Translations under genes and position numbers: made by a program
Notes under the pieces: model-generated
The model's database searches: none
What the model saw: only the letters and a program-made list of their open reading frames with translations
Told to the model about the DNA's origin: nothing
In this document: piece after piece, positions 9,276 through 18,715 of the stretch
How positions within the stretch are numbered: the first letter of the stretch is position 1
Layout: each line of letters begins with the position of its first letter
NCBI GenBank assembly: GCA_963753905.1
Contig: CAVWDZ010000001.1
Location: 682,001 to 746,000, forward strand
Direction of reading: 5' to 3'
DNA from: Bog-756 sp963753905
Lineage (GTDB): Bacteria > Actinomycetota > Acidimicrobiia > Acidimicrobiales > RAAP-2
DNA: 64,000 bases

Positions 9276-10745
9276 TCAGAAGTCGAGGACGGAGAGCTCG
9301 GGGATGGTCCCCTCGGACCGGGCCCGCGCCTCGAGCCACCGGCTGCGGGAAGCGGCGAGCGTGGAGGGGCTCCCCTCGGGGGTGATCACGGTCCGCGGAG
9401 ACCAGGTCTCCGCGACGTCGTCCTCGCCGTTCCAGGTGCCCACCGCCATGCCGGCCAGGAAGGCGGCGCCGAGGGTGGTGGCCTCGACCACCGGGGAGAC
9501 CTCGACCGGGCGCCCGCACGCCTCGGCCAGCGCCCGGGTGAACACCTCGTTCGAGGACATGCCCCCGTCGATCCTGAGGGTGTCGACCGCGAGACCCGAG
9601 TCGGACTCGGCAGCTTCGAGCAGATCTGCTCCGCGGTGGGCAATGCCTTCGAGCACGGCCCGGACCAGCTCCGGACGGCCGCTCCCGCGGGTGATGCCGA
9701 GGAACGTCCCCCGGGCCCCGAAGTCCCACACCGGCGTCCCGAGACCCAGCAGCGCCGGGACGAACCAGACGTCCCCCGTCTCGGCGCACCCCGCTGCGAC
9801 CGCGGCCGACCCGGCGGCGTCGTCGATGATGCCGAGATCATCACGCAGCCACTCGACGCAGGTGCCGGCGGAGAGCATGATGGCCTCGATCCCCCATGTG
9901 ATCACCCCCGCCCGGCGCCAGCCGATGATCGGGATGGTCCCGGCGGGACCGCGGACGGCGCCAGGTGGGCGGTCTGGGCCGAGGCACTGGTCGAGCATCC
10001 CGCCGGTGCCGAAGGTGGCCTTGGCCTGTCCTTGTCGGGTGCAGCCCTGGCCGATGAGCGAGGCCTGCTGGTCGCCGGCGATGCCCGCGATGGGCGGCTC
10101 GCCGGTGAGTGTGCGGGCAGCTCCCACCGTGCCCGAGGAGTCGACGATGGTGGGCAGGACCGCTTCGGGAACGCGCAGTGCGGCGAGCAGTTCCTCGCTC
10201 CATCCGGATCCGTCCCCGCGCAGGAGCCCGGTCACCCCGGCGTTGGAGGCATCGGTGACGTGCAGATCCCCGCCGGAGAGGGTCCAGGCCACCCAGGTGT
10301 CGACGGTGCCGAAGGCCAGCTCGCCGCGTGTCGCGCGGGCACGATCTGGGTCGACCTGGTCGAGGATGGCCGCAACCTTGGTGGCCGACGCATTGGGCGC
10401 CACCCGGAAGCCCTGGGACTGGAGCTCGATGCAGGTACCCACCGTGCGCAGGTCCTGCCATCCGAGCCCGGGAGCCACCGGGACACCGGTCGACCGGTCC
10501 CAGACGACGGTCGACGCGCGCTGGTTCGCGATGCCCACGGCGTCGACCGGCCCGCCGGCGCTCAGACTGCGCGTGGCGACCTGTTCGACCGCTGCAGCGA
10601 TGGCGGTTGCGTCGAACTCGACCAGACCCGGGAACGGCGTCTCCGGCAGCACCGGGACGTGATGGATGTGCTCGACGGTCGCGTCCGGACGGACCACCGC
10701 GCCCCGTACTCCCGAGGTACCCACGTCGACGACCAGGATGCTCAT
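9276..10745 (-). CDS. FGGY-family carbohydrate kinase, glycerol kinase-like
   Basis: A 489-residue sugar/polyol kinase with the two-domain FGGY pattern: N-terminal 'ILVVDVGTSGVRGAVV', 'VGIANQRASTVVWDRSTG', 'GIAGDQQASLIGQGC', phosphate motif 'ATFGTGGMLD' and adenosine motif 'IDGGMSSNEVFTRALA'. The glpD gene two places upstream suggests glycerol as substrate. However, the Glu that follows Arg in E. coli GlpK ('NQRETT', a glycerol ligand) is Ala here ('NQRAST'), while the Trp of 'GWQDLRT' and the Asp of 'GDQQ' are kept. Another polyol is therefore possible. The ATG overlaps the stop of the preceding flavoprotein gene (ATGA). Confidence 0.8.
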   Translation of the reverse strand: MSILVVDVGTSGVRGAVVRPDATVEHIHHVPVLPETPFPGLVEFDATAIAAAVEQVATRSLSAGGPVDAVGIANQRASTVVWDRSTGVPVAPGLGWQDLRTVGTCIELQSQGFRVAPNASATKVAAILDQVDPDRARATRGELAFGTVDTWVAWTLSGGDLHVTDASNAGVTGLLRGDGSGWSEELLAALRVPEAVLPTIVDSSGTVGAARTLTGEPPIAGIAGDQQASLIGQGCTRQGQAKATFGTGGMLDQCLGPDRPPGAVRGPAGTIPIIGWRRAGVITWGIEAIMLSAGTCVEWLRDDLGIIDDAAGSAAVAAGCAETGDVWFVPALLGLGTPVWDFGARGTFLGITRGSGRPELVRAVLEGIAHRGADLLEAAESDSGLAVDTLRIDGGMSSNEVFTRALAEACGRPVEVSPVVEATTLGAAFLAGMAVGTWNGEDDVAETWSPRTVITPEGSPSTLAASRSRWLEARARSEGTIPELSVLDF

Positions 10746-12265
10746 GGCCAGGGTGCCGGGCCGAACGGGCTGTCGAGGCCGAGCTTGCCCGGGTTCAGGA
10801 TGCCGTTGGGGTCGAGCGCGCGTTTGACCGAGGCGAGCACCGCGAACGAGCTCCCGAGCCCTTCCTCGAGGAACCGGCCTCGGTTGAGCCCGATGCCGTG
10901 GTGGTGACTGATAGCCCCGCCGGCGTCGAGGGTGGCCCGGGTCACCCGGTCCCATGCCTCGAGGTAGTAGCGCGTGGACCACGCGTCCCGGACCGCGGGG
11001 TCGTCGGCACCGGCGCCGTCCGCCGGCCGTCCGGCGAAGGTGAAGTAGAGGCAGGCACCGTCCGGGTAGGCGTGGCTCTGGTGCGAGGAGGCCGCAAGGG
11101 TCCCGTCGATCGCGCCGAGGGCGTCGACGACGGTCCGGTAGAGGGCGGGCAGCGCCGACCAGCGGGCCGAGACCTCGACGGTGTCGACCACCACGCCCGA
11201 GCGCCAGAGGGGGGCGAGGGCGGACACATCGTTGCGGTGGCCCAGCCAACGGTCGACCAGGTCGGAGCCGAGCACCTCGCCGCCGCGGCACTCGTCGTCG
11301 ACGATGCCGACCGTCGCGGCCACCAGGGCCGGATCGCCCTCGTCGAGCACGATGAGGACGTTGGTGCCGGGCAGGTCGAAGGAGCGTCCCGACTCGGTCG
11401 CGTCGTAGAGGCGGAGCACGGCCGGGGCGGCGCCGCGGCGGAGGATGCGGCGGCAGGCGTCGAGGCCGTCGGCGAACGTGGCGAAGCCGACCGCCCGACG
11501 GACCTCGTCAGCGGGCACCGGGTGGACCCGGAAGCGGCCGGCGGTGATGACCCCGAGTGTGCCCTCGCTCCCCACGAACAGCTGGGTGAGGTCGGGACCG
11601 GTGGCCGCGCGCGGGCCGCGTCCTCCGGTGCGGACCACGCGGCCGTCGGCGAGGACGACTTCGAGGCCGAGCACCATGTCCTCGATCTTCCCGTACCGGT
11701 TGGAGTACTGCCCCGCACCCCGGCAGGCCAGCCAACCGCCGACCGTCGAGAGGTCCATCGACTGGGGCCAGTGCCCGAGGGTCACCCCGTGCTCCCCGCG
11801 CAGCCCCGATTCGACGTCGGGACCGAAGGTCCCCGCCCGCAGGTCCGCGACGAGCGAGTCGGTGTCCACCGCACCGATGCCGGCGAGGCCGCAGAGGTCG
11901 AGGGCGACCCCGCCGAAGACGGGCACCGAGGCGCCGCACACCCCGCTGCGCCCGCCCGCCGGGGTCACCGGCACCCCGGACGCGTCGCAGAGGGCCAGCA
12001 CGTCGGAGACCTGCGCGGTCTCGGCCGGACGGGCCACCAGCGCCGGCCGGCAGGGCACCGCACCCTCTGTCGCCCACCCGATGGCCAGTGGCCACCAGTC
12101 CCGCCCGGCCTCGGCCCGCTCCTCGTCCAGGACCGAGACCTCGGCGCACGCATCTGCCAGCCGCCGGGCGAGGTCGTCGTCGACCTCCACCCGGGTGCCA
12201 CCCAGCCGGTCGGTCACCCGGCCGGCTGCAGCGTCGATCGCCGTGACCGGCGTCGGGGTGGTCAC
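10742..12265 (-). CDS. FAD-binding oxidase, alkyldihydroxyacetonephosphate synthase-like
   Basis: A 507-residue protein of the FAD-linked oxidase (VAO/PCMH) family. The FAD-binding part has 'TPAGGRSGVCGASVP' and 'GWLACRGAGQYSNRYGKIED'. The C-terminal part has 'ISHHHGIGLNRGRFLEEGLG', in which the HHHGxG motif is characteristic of alkyl-DHAP synthases, and ends with 'ALDPNGILNPGKLGL'. Alkyl-DHAP synthase exchanges the acyl chain of acyl-DHAP for a fatty alcohol, giving the ether bond of ether lipids. Position between glpD and an FGGY kinase, with GTGA and ATGA overlaps on both sides, ties it to glycerol phosphate metabolism. Bacterial relatives may instead be uncharacterised 2-hydroxyacid-type oxidases, so the precise reaction is not certain. 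Confidence 0.78.
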   Translation of the reverse strand: MTTPTPVTAIDAAAGRVTDRLGGTRVEVDDDLARRLADACAEVSVLDEERAEAGRDWWPLAIGWATEGAVPCRPALVARPAETAQVSDVLALCDASGVPVTPAGGRSGVCGASVPVFGGVALDLCGLAGIGAVDTDSLVADLRAGTFGPDVESGLRGEHGVTLGHWPQSMDLSTVGGWLACRGAGQYSNRYGKIEDMVLGLEVVLADGRVVRTGGRGPRAATGPDLTQLFVGSEGTLGVITAGRFRVHPVPADEVRRAVGFATFADGLDACRRILRRGAAPAVLRLYDATESGRSFDLPGTNVLIVLDEGDPALVAATVGIVDDECRGGEVLGSDLVDRWLGHRNDVSALAPLWRSGVVVDTVEVSARWSALPALYRTVVDALGAIDGTLAASSHQSHAYPDGACLYFTFAGRPADGAGADDPAVRDAWSTRYYLEAWDRVTRATLDAGGAISHHHGIGLNRGRFLEEGLGSSFAVLASVKRALDPNGILNPGKLGLDSPFGPAPWP

Positions 12266-14028
12266 CCTGCCGTCACACCGGGGGCGCCGACCGGTGCGGG
12301 TCCCGGGTCGGGATCGCCCGCGGCGTCGAGTCCGGCCCGGGTGAGCTCTGCCAGCAGGGCGGTGGTGTACCGGTCGGCCTCGCCGGCGATGCGAGCGGCG
12401 TCCCAACCGAGCTCGGGCCCGATGATCCCGGCCACCCGACGTGCAGCCCGTGCCGTGGCCCGTGCGTCGCGCAATGAGGCGCGGGTCCGCCGGTCGAGCA
12501 CGTCGGCCACCGAGCGGGCCATCTCCGCGCGCACCGCGAAGAGCGCTTCGGCACCCAGATAGGGAAGCCCGTCGACCAGGGGCTCGAGCAACTCGGGTCG
12601 CCCGTCGGCCAACGCCAGCACCGCCGGGGTCTCCGTCCCGTACCGGCCGGCCAGGTGGGCGGCGAGCGCTCCGGCGCGGTCGCCGGTGGCCGGTGGCACA
12701 CTGCTGCGGGTCCCGTTCGCCCCCGCCGAGTGTCGCCCGGGGGTCGCGCCGTGCAGGCGGAGGTCCCGCGTCACACAGGGGAGGGGCCGCCGGCCGAGGG
12801 CGGCCACCGCGGCGTCGACCGTGTCCTGGGCCATCTTGCGGTAGGTGGTGAGCTTGCCCCCGGTGACGGTGACCATGCCGCCGGCCGAGGTCTGCACGGT
12901 GTGCCTGCGGGAGAGGTCGGCGGTGCGCTCGCTGATCGCAGCGCGGCCCCCCGGGGCCAGCAGCGGGCGGAGCCCCGACCAGATCCCGGTGATGTCGGCC
13001 CGGGTCAGCGGACGGGTGGTCACCGCGTTGGCCGCGTCCAGGATGTAGTCGACGTCCTCCGGCGTGCATCCGGGATCGTCGAGGGGTCCGTCCCACTCGG
13101 TGTCGGTGGTGCCGAGATAGACCTGCTCGCCCCAGGTGACGACGAAGATGGACCTGTGGTCCTCCCGAACGGGGATCACCGCCGCGATGTCGCAGGGAAG
13201 GGCAGCCTCCGGCACCGTGATGTGGATTCCCTTGGCCGGCCGGATCGAGTGCGGGTTGCGCAGCTCGTCGAGGGCACGGACCTCGTCGGCCCAGACGCCG
13301 CCGGCGTTGACCACCACCGAGGCCCGTACGTCGAAGGGGGCGGACCCCTCCGGGGCGACCGTCGCTCCGCGGACCCTTCCTGCGTCGTCGGTCACCAGAC
13401 CGGTCACCGGTGCGTGGTTGGCGGCCACAGCACCGTGGTCGAGCACCGCGGTGCGCAGGACGGCGAGGGTGAGCCGGGCGTCGTCGGTCCGCGCGTCCCA
13501 GTAGAGGAAGCCGGCCGCGAGACGGTCGGCCCGGAGGGTCGGCATGTGGGCCAGGGCCTGCTCCCTGGAGACCTTCTCGTGGCGCCGGCCGATCCGGATC
13601 CCACCGGTCACGTCGTAGAGCCAGAGGGCGGTCCGGTACACACGCGCCACACTGCGGTTGACCACCCCGGCGCGCCCGAAGAGCGGGATGAGGAAGGGGA
13701 GCGGGGTGACCAGATGGGGCGCGTTGTCGAGCAGGCGCTGGCGCTCGGCGAGGTTCTCGTAGACCAGCTTGTACTCGTGCTGCTGGAGGTAGCGGAGCCC
13801 GCCGTGGACCAGTTTGGAGGACTTGGACGAGGTGCCCGAGGCGAAATCGCCCTTCTCGACCAGGGCGGTCCGCAGTCCTCGGCTGGCCGCGTCGAGAGCC
13901 ACCCCAGCCCCGGTGATCCCCCCTCCGATGACCAGGAGGTCGAAGGGCTCGGACGCCAGGAGGTCGAGCGCCCGTGCACGGGTGAACCGGTCGGCGCCGG
14001 CCACCGGGGAGCGCCCCGATTCTGACAT
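12262..14028 (-). CDS. glpD: FAD-dependent glycerol-3-phosphate dehydrogenase
   Basis: A 588-residue flavoenzyme that oxidises sn-glycerol 3-phosphate to DHAP and passes electrons to the quinone pool at the membrane. The N-terminal FAD motif is 'LLVIGGGITGAGVALDAASR', followed by the GlpD signatures 'FASGTSSKSSKLVHGGLRYL' and 'IRPAKGIHITVP'. A C-terminal DAO_C helical domain spans about residues 400-540. ATG 14028 is selected because the family N-terminus begins right after it; the frame continues upstream into the sulfotransferase end. It lies 38 bp behind the sulfotransferase gene and overlaps the next gene by four bases (GTGA). Confidence 0.93.
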   Translation of the reverse strand: MSESGRSPVAGADRFTRARALDLLASEPFDLLVIGGGITGAGVALDAASRGLRTALVEKGDFASGTSSKSSKLVHGGLRYLQQHEYKLVYENLAERQRLLDNAPHLVTPLPFLIPLFGRAGVVNRSVARVYRTALWLYDVTGGIRIGRRHEKVSREQALAHMPTLRADRLAAGFLYWDARTDDARLTLAVLRTAVLDHGAVAANHAPVTGLVTDDAGRVRGATVAPEGSAPFDVRASVVVNAGGVWADEVRALDELRNPHSIRPAKGIHITVPEAALPCDIAAVIPVREDHRSIFVVTWGEQVYLGTTDTEWDGPLDDPGCTPEDVDYILDAANAVTTRPLTRADITGIWSGLRPLLAPGGRAAISERTADLSRRHTVQTSAGGMVTVTGGKLTTYRKMAQDTVDAAVAALGRRPLPCVTRDLRLHGATPGRHSAGANGTRSSVPPATGDRAGALAAHLAGRYGTETPAVLALADGRPELLEPLVDGLPYLGAEALFAVRAEMARSVADVLDRRTRASLRDARATARAARRVAGIIGPELGWDAARIAGEADRYTTALLAELTRAGLDAAGDPDPGPAPVGAPGVTAG

Positions 14029-14066
14029 GGGCAAAGCCTGCCACAGGTCGGCGGCGGCCTCGCCGG

Positions 14067-15335
14067 TCAGCGCTCCTCGGTGACCCCGAACCGCTCGACG
14101 TAGAAGGCGAGGGAGCGCCGCAGGCGCTCGCGGTCGATGCCGAACTGGGCGAGGTCGTAGACGACCCCCCCGTACCGACCCCTCGGGTGCTCGTCCAGGA
14201 AGGCGCCCATGGCCGACGCCGACGCCGCGGTGAAGGGTTGGCCGGCGGCCTCGTAGACCCGCCGGACCATGGCCAGGTCGTCCTCCATGAACTCGTCGAA
14301 GTGGACGTCGATGGTCCGCGCGGGCGGGAGGATCTGCCGCTGGTCGACGCACGATCGGAGCATCCGCTCGAGACGATCGGCCCAGTAGCCCCCGAGCCAT
14401 GGCAGGTCCACCCGGTCGTGCCCGAGTCGGGCGGAGTAGCCGAGCATGGTGACCATCGACGCGGTGACCGAGACCGGGTCCCGGTGGGTCACGACGAAGG
14501 TCGCGTCGGGGAAGGTGGCGAGGAGCGCCGGGAACTGCTCGAGATGTTGGGGGGACTTGAGCACCCACCGCGTCCCACCCCGCAGCCACTGCAGGGCCTG
14601 GAGGATCGTGCGGAGGTAGGAGTAGCTGGGCTCCTGGTCTCGGTCCAGGTAGCTGTCGCGCCAGGTCGGAATCGGGGCGATGGTCTCGAAGAGCATCGTC
14701 GAGATGTCGATGGCCAGGAGCTGGATCTCCTCGTGGACGTGGTCGGTGGTCATCTCGTGCATGCGCCGGAACTCGGGAAGGGCCGCCTCCACGACCGAGA
14801 GCGAGAGCGCCGTGCGGGCGCGACGCGGGTCGGGGTCGCCGGGCACCGGCCGTTCTCGGTCGGGGAGCACCGGCTCGAGGCTCTCCCAGTAGGGGAGCGA
14901 CCGGAGTGCCGGGTCCGAGGCGATGAGGTTGTGCAGGTGGGTGGTGCCGGTGCGGGGCAGTCCACAGATCACGATGGGCGCCGCGATCGCCTCGTCGAGG
15001 ATCTCTGGGTGACGGACGATCAGATCCTCGACCAGGAGGCGGTTGCGAAGGAGTCCGGTGAGGAACTGCGATTGTGCGAACAGCCCGGCGCGGTCGAGGC
15101 GCGCCTCCTCCCTGAGCGAGCCGCAGAGGATCTCGAGCCGGCCGCGGAAGTCGTCGGGCCCGAAGTCGTCGAGGCCGGTGCCGTCCACGGCCGCGGCCAT
15201 GAGCGATTCCGGCTCGAGCGAGACTTCCCGCCCCGCATCGGCCATGAAGTCGAGGACGGCTCGTGCCTCGTCGCTGTACCGCGGTTCGGCCAGATCGTCG
15301 ATGGTGATCGGGGGTGGGCGTGCCGCCGGGCTCAT
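14067..15335 (-). CDS. Sulfotransferase family protein
   Basis: A 422-residue PAPS-dependent sulfotransferase-type protein. The 5'-phosphosulfate loop is 'VICGLPRTGTTHLHNLIAS', and the 3'-phosphate-binding segment is 'FVVTHRDPVSVTASMVTM'. 'WVLKSPQHLEQFPALLATFP' is typical of the actinobacterial family found near lipid genes. It would transfer sulfate to a hydroxylated lipid, steroid or glycan, acceptor unknown. The ATG overlaps the stop of the DUF1214 gene (ATGA), and glpD follows after 38 bp. A sulfolipid or sulfated ether lipid is a speculative product of the cluster. Confidence 0.84.
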   Translation of the reverse strand: MSPAARPPPITIDDLAEPRYSDEARAVLDFMADAGREVSLEPESLMAAAVDGTGLDDFGPDDFRGRLEILCGSLREEARLDRAGLFAQSQFLTGLLRNRLLVEDLIVRHPEILDEAIAAPIVICGLPRTGTTHLHNLIASDPALRSLPYWESLEPVLPDRERPVPGDPDPRRARTALSLSVVEAALPEFRRMHEMTTDHVHEEIQLLAIDISTMLFETIAPIPTWRDSYLDRDQEPSYSYLRTILQALQWLRGGTRWVLKSPQHLEQFPALLATFPDATFVVTHRDPVSVTASMVTMLGYSARLGHDRVDLPWLGGYWADRLERMLRSCVDQRQILPPARTIDVHFDEFMEDDLAMVRRVYEAAGQPFTAASASAMGAFLDEHPRGRYGGVVYDLAQFGIDRERLRRSLAFYVERFGVTEER

Positions 15336-16405
15336 CCGCCTGGCGTCACCGGGACCACGACGGCCTCCGGGCGTGCCGGTGTCTCGGCGGGCAGGAACCA
15401 CCGGAACCAGATCCACCCACGGTGGTGGCCCGCCGTCGAGATCCAGTTGGGATGTCCGGGATCCGTGGGGGAGATGACGATCACCCACGAGCCGTCGTCC
15501 TCGTAGCGCACCTGGGTGCCGTTGATGGTCACCCGCTCGTAGTCGTAGTTGTAGGTGTGGAGGAACGGGTTCCACAGGCACAGGTTCCAGAAGGCGCACT
15601 CCGGGGACCGGCCCCTCAGGACGAGGGCCTGACCGTCCTCGAGGAGATACCGGCCCATTGCGTAGGCGGCGTCGCCGGCTGCCCAACCGACGGTCGTCGT
15701 GGGCACCGGGTAGGGGGGATCGATGGTGTTGGGCTCACCCGCGGGCAGCGGCACCATGGCGGCCTGGTCCCGCAGCCAGGTGAGCGCGGCACGGAAGCGG
15801 CGGGCCAGCACGGCGTCGTCCTCCCGGAAGGTCGGCGGCGGCGTGTCAGCGGTGATCTCCCAGGCTGCACGGGTGCCGTGGGACGGGTCGGCCAGGTAGT
15901 CGCGGGTGATCATGGCCACCGCGTCGGGGTCGAGCTTGATCCATGGCGATCCGTCGCCGGGATCCTCGGGTGAGAGGACCATGGTGATCACTCCGTCGGA
16001 CCCTGCCGCGACCTGCCGGGCGTTGAGGCTGCCGACGATGCGATCCGAGTAGCGCCCGTCGTCGGGCCCCCCGTAGACGGTGAGGGAGAGGTACACCGCG
16101 TCCCCCGGCCGAACCCGCACCCGGTAGGTGCGGGACGGGCTCACCGGGGCGAAGCAGTAGAAGGCGTCCGCATTGTCCCCGCCCCACTTCTTGTAGGGGC
16201 CCACGATCTCGACGAACCGGGGGCGGTCGGGGTCTGCCCAGACCTGGGTGTCGGCGGCCACCTGCACGATCGAGAGCAGCCACTTGTGCGCTTCGAGCAG
16301 GGTCTGCTCGTCCCCCGGACCGGAGAGTTGGCCGACCAGTCGTCTGTGTTGCGTTCCCAGCTCTTCGAGCAGCTCGGCGAAGACCACCTCGGTCCGGGTT
16401 CCCAT
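15332..16405 (-). CDS. DUF1214 domain-containing protein
   Basis: A 357-residue protein with no signal peptide. The C-terminal region has the DUF1214 pattern: 'FWNLCLWNPFLHTYNYDYER', then 'DDGSWVIVISPTDPG' and 'NWISTAGHHRGWIWFRWFLP'. The function of DUF1214 proteins is not established; in actinobacteria they often lie beside sulfotransferase genes, as here. It is the first gene of the minus-strand set that runs to the FGGY kinase. The 258-bp gap to the divergent secreted-protein gene holds a short imperfect direct repeat (GTGTGGCCGAYG-type, near 16620-16645) and no other clear element. Confidence 0.75.
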   Translation of the reverse strand: MGTRTEVVFAELLEELGTQHRRLVGQLSGPGDEQTLLEAHKWLLSIVQVAADTQVWADPDRPRFVEIVGPYKKWGGDNADAFYCFAPVSPSRTYRVRVRPGDAVYLSLTVYGGPDDGRYSDRIVGSLNARQVAAGSDGVITMVLSPEDPGDGSPWIKLDPDAVAMITRDYLADPSHGTRAAWEITADTPPPTFREDDAVLARRFRAALTWLRDQAAMVPLPAGEPNTIDPPYPVPTTTVGWAAGDAAYAMGRYLLEDGQALVLRGRSPECAFWNLCLWNPFLHTYNYDYERVTINGTQVRYEDDGSWVIVISPTDPGHPNWISTAGHHRGWIWFRWFLPAETPARPEAVVVPVTPGG

Positions 16406-16663
16406 GGCCGCTTCCTACCACGCCGCGACGACCTCTGGCGCCGGTCCGGACCACTCCCGCCACCCTCCCGCGGGGAGCGGGACGGCCGCCCGACCGGACA
16501 CTTGACCCGCCAATTCATATCCGGCAAGCTTCGGTCGACCGCGGTCGATGCGTTCGAGTGCGGCGTCGGGCACCGTGGGGCGAGGTCTACGACACGGGTG
16601 CCGGTGCGGGTCGGATGAAAGTGTGGCCGATGAAGGTGTGGCCGACGGAGACAGGAGATCGGG

Positions 16664-18715
16664 ATGACTTCCAGCGCAACGACGGCGAGTGGTGACGAGG
16701 AGCGTGGGGGAAGGGTTCGGAAGCGGACTCACCGCCTCGCCGTCGCGGCGGCGGCGGCCGGCGCACTCGTGGCGACCGTCGCCGGGAGCGCACTGATCGC
16801 GGCGACTCCCGCAGGCGCGACGACGACGCTCACCGTCTCGACGACGGGCACCGACTCCGGAAACTGCCAGGTGACCGCATGTGCGACCCTCGGATACGCC
16901 CTCTCGCAGGCTGCCGCTGGCGACACCATCATGATCGATTCAGGCACGTACGCGATGACCGCCGGAAGCTCCAACACGGTGCCGTCCACTCTCACCGGTC
17001 TCACCATCGCCTCGGCATCGGGGAACCCTGCCGACACGATCATCGACGCCACCGGTGCGATCAATGGGATCGCGGTCAACGCCGACAACGTGACGGTGAG
17101 CGGCATCACCGTAGAGAACTCCGGCGCGGCGGGCATCATGGTGTCACCCCCCGCGACAGCCACCGCCCCGGCGACGGTGATCGGCGAGACCGTGGAGAAC
17201 GATGTCGTGAAGGACGCCGACCAGTGCCAGGCCAACCCGTCCGCGACCGGTTGCGCGGCCGCGATCGGGGCGGGCGACTACGGCGAGTCGATCTGGCTCA
17301 TGAGCGTGGAGACCTCCACTCTCGAGACCACGACCCTCGAGAACGGCCTGGACGGCGGCCTGCTCGTCTCCGATGAGATGGGGCCCAACGACCACAACAT
17401 CATCAAGGACAACCAGGTCCTCGACAACGCCCTGGGCTGCGGTATCACCCTTGCAGGACACAACCCGGCGGCGCTCGGTCACAACGGCCAGCCCGACCCC
17501 TCTGCCGGAGGCGTCTACGACAACACGGTCGAGGGCAACACCTCGAATGGCGCCGGCGCGAACGGGGTCGGACTGTTCAACTTCGCCTACGACAACACCA
17601 TCGTGGGCAACTCGGTCAGCCAGAACGGCGGTCCCGGTATCGAGATCGACGACGACATCCCCTTCGCAGACCTGAACGGCAATACCGTCACCGACAACAC
17701 GGTCGGCGTCAACTCGCTTCTCGGAGGCCCTGGGGGCTCCCCGGGGCAGCACACCGTGCACACGACCCAGACCGGTGGGATCCTCGTCATTGCCCGCGGC
17801 ACTGCCGTCACGGGAACGGTCATCTCGAACAACACCATCACGGACAACTACTTCGGCATCTGGATGTCGCGGATGGCCGCGAGCTCGACACTGACCGCCA
17901 ACAAGATCTCGGTCACGTCGGGGGGTGTGCCCGTCTACATTGCTCCGGCTCCCGGCGGCGGGTCGTGGTCCCTCGGTTCGGACGGTGGGGTGTTCACCTT
18001 CGGTCAGGCGTCGTTCTGGGGTTCGACCGGCAACATCACGATCAACCAGCCGATCGTGGGCATGGCGGCCACCCCTGACTCGTCCGGCTACTGGCTCGTT
18101 GCCAAGGACGGTGGGATCTTCGCCTTCGGGTCCGCCAACTACTACGGTTCGCTGCCGTCCCTTCACGTCGGCGTGTCCAACATCGTCGGGATCGCCTCGA
18201 CGGCCGACGGCGGGGGCTATTGGCTGGTCGGTTCCGACGGCGGCGTCTACGCCTTCGGCGACGCGACGTTCCACGGCTCGGCGGGCGACCTCACGCTCGA
18301 CCAACCGATCGTGGGCATGGCGGCCACATCCGACGGCGAGGGCTACTGGCTGGTTGCCAAGGACGGTGGGATCTTCGCCTTCGGGGACGCGCTGTACCAC
18401 GGCTCGACCGGCGGTCTCACGCTCAACCAGCCCGTCGTGGGCATGGCGGCCACATCCGACGGCGAGGGCTACTGGCTGGTTGCCAAGGACGGTGGGATCT
18501 TCGCCTTCGGGGACGCGCTGTACCACGGTTCGACCGGTGGCCTCACGCTCAACCAGCCCGTCGTTGGGGCCCAGGCGACACCGGACGACGGGGGCTACTG
18601 GCTCGTGGCCCAGGACGGTGGCATCTTCGCCTTCGGAGACGCTGCATTCCCGGGTTCCCTTCCGGGGCTCGGTGTCCACGTCACCAACATCGTCGGCCTG
18701 CTCAGCACGCCCTAG
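16664..18715 (+). CDS. Secreted right-handed beta-helix protein with C-terminal GGIFAFGDA repeats
   Basis: A 683-residue predicted exported protein. A twin-Arg-lacking signal peptide spans about residues 22-48 (basic 'RVRKRTHRLAV' then an Ala/Val core, cleavage near 'PAGA'). Residues about 50-430 form Asn/Gly/Val-rich parallel beta-helix rungs such as 'NDVVKDADQCQ' and 'NTISNNTITDNYFGIW'-like units, typical of carbohydrate-binding or lyase folds. Residues about 433-683 hold six repeats of about 42 residues built on 'GYWLVAKDGGIFAFGDA', a beta-propeller-like motif abundant in Acidimicrobiia. AGGAG lies eight bases before the ATG. No catalytic residues can be assigned. Cell-surface adhesion or polysaccharide contact is plausible. 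Confidence 0.8.
   Translation: MTSSATTASGDEERGGRVRKRTHRLAVAAAAAGALVATVAGSALIAATPAGATTTLTVSTTGTDSGNCQVTACATLGYALSQAAAGDTIMIDSGTYAMTAGSSNTVPSTLTGLTIASASGNPADTIIDATGAINGIAVNADNVTVSGITVENSGAAGIMVSPPATATAPATVIGETVENDVVKDADQCQANPSATGCAAAIGAGDYGESIWLMSVETSTLETTTLENGLDGGLLVSDEMGPNDHNIIKDNQVLDNALGCGITLAGHNPAALGHNGQPDPSAGGVYDNTVEGNTSNGAGANGVGLFNFAYDNTIVGNSVSQNGGPGIEIDDDIPFADLNGNTVTDNTVGVNSLLGGPGGSPGQHTVHTTQTGGILVIARGTAVTGTVISNNTITDNYFGIWMSRMAASSTLTANKISVTSGGVPVYIAPAPGGGSWSLGSDGGVFTFGQASFWGSTGNITINQPIVGMAATPDSSGYWLVAKDGGIFAFGSANYYGSLPSLHVGVSNIVGIASTADGGGYWLVGSDGGVYAFGDATFHGSAGDLTLDQPIVGMAATSDGEGYWLVAKDGGIFAFGDALYHGSTGGLTLNQPVVGMAATSDGEGYWLVAKDGGIFAFGDALYHGSTGGLTLNQPVVGAQATPDDGGYWLVAQDGGIFAFGDAAFPGSLPGLGVHVTNIVGLLSTP
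18311..18562 (+). repeat. Two near-identical 126-bp tandem units
   Basis: Units 18311-18436 and 18437-18562 differ at only a few synonymous positions and encode two almost identical 42-residue blades of the secreted protein. The neighbouring blades are far more diverged, so this is a recent in-frame duplication. Confidence 0.9.

Noticed and set aside
10328..14025. Long plus-strand open frames opposite the glpD/flavoprotein/kinase genes
   Set aside because: They are Arg/Pro/Gly/His-rich with no family motifs, typical of antisense frames in high-GC DNA, while the minus-strand genes have full family signatures.
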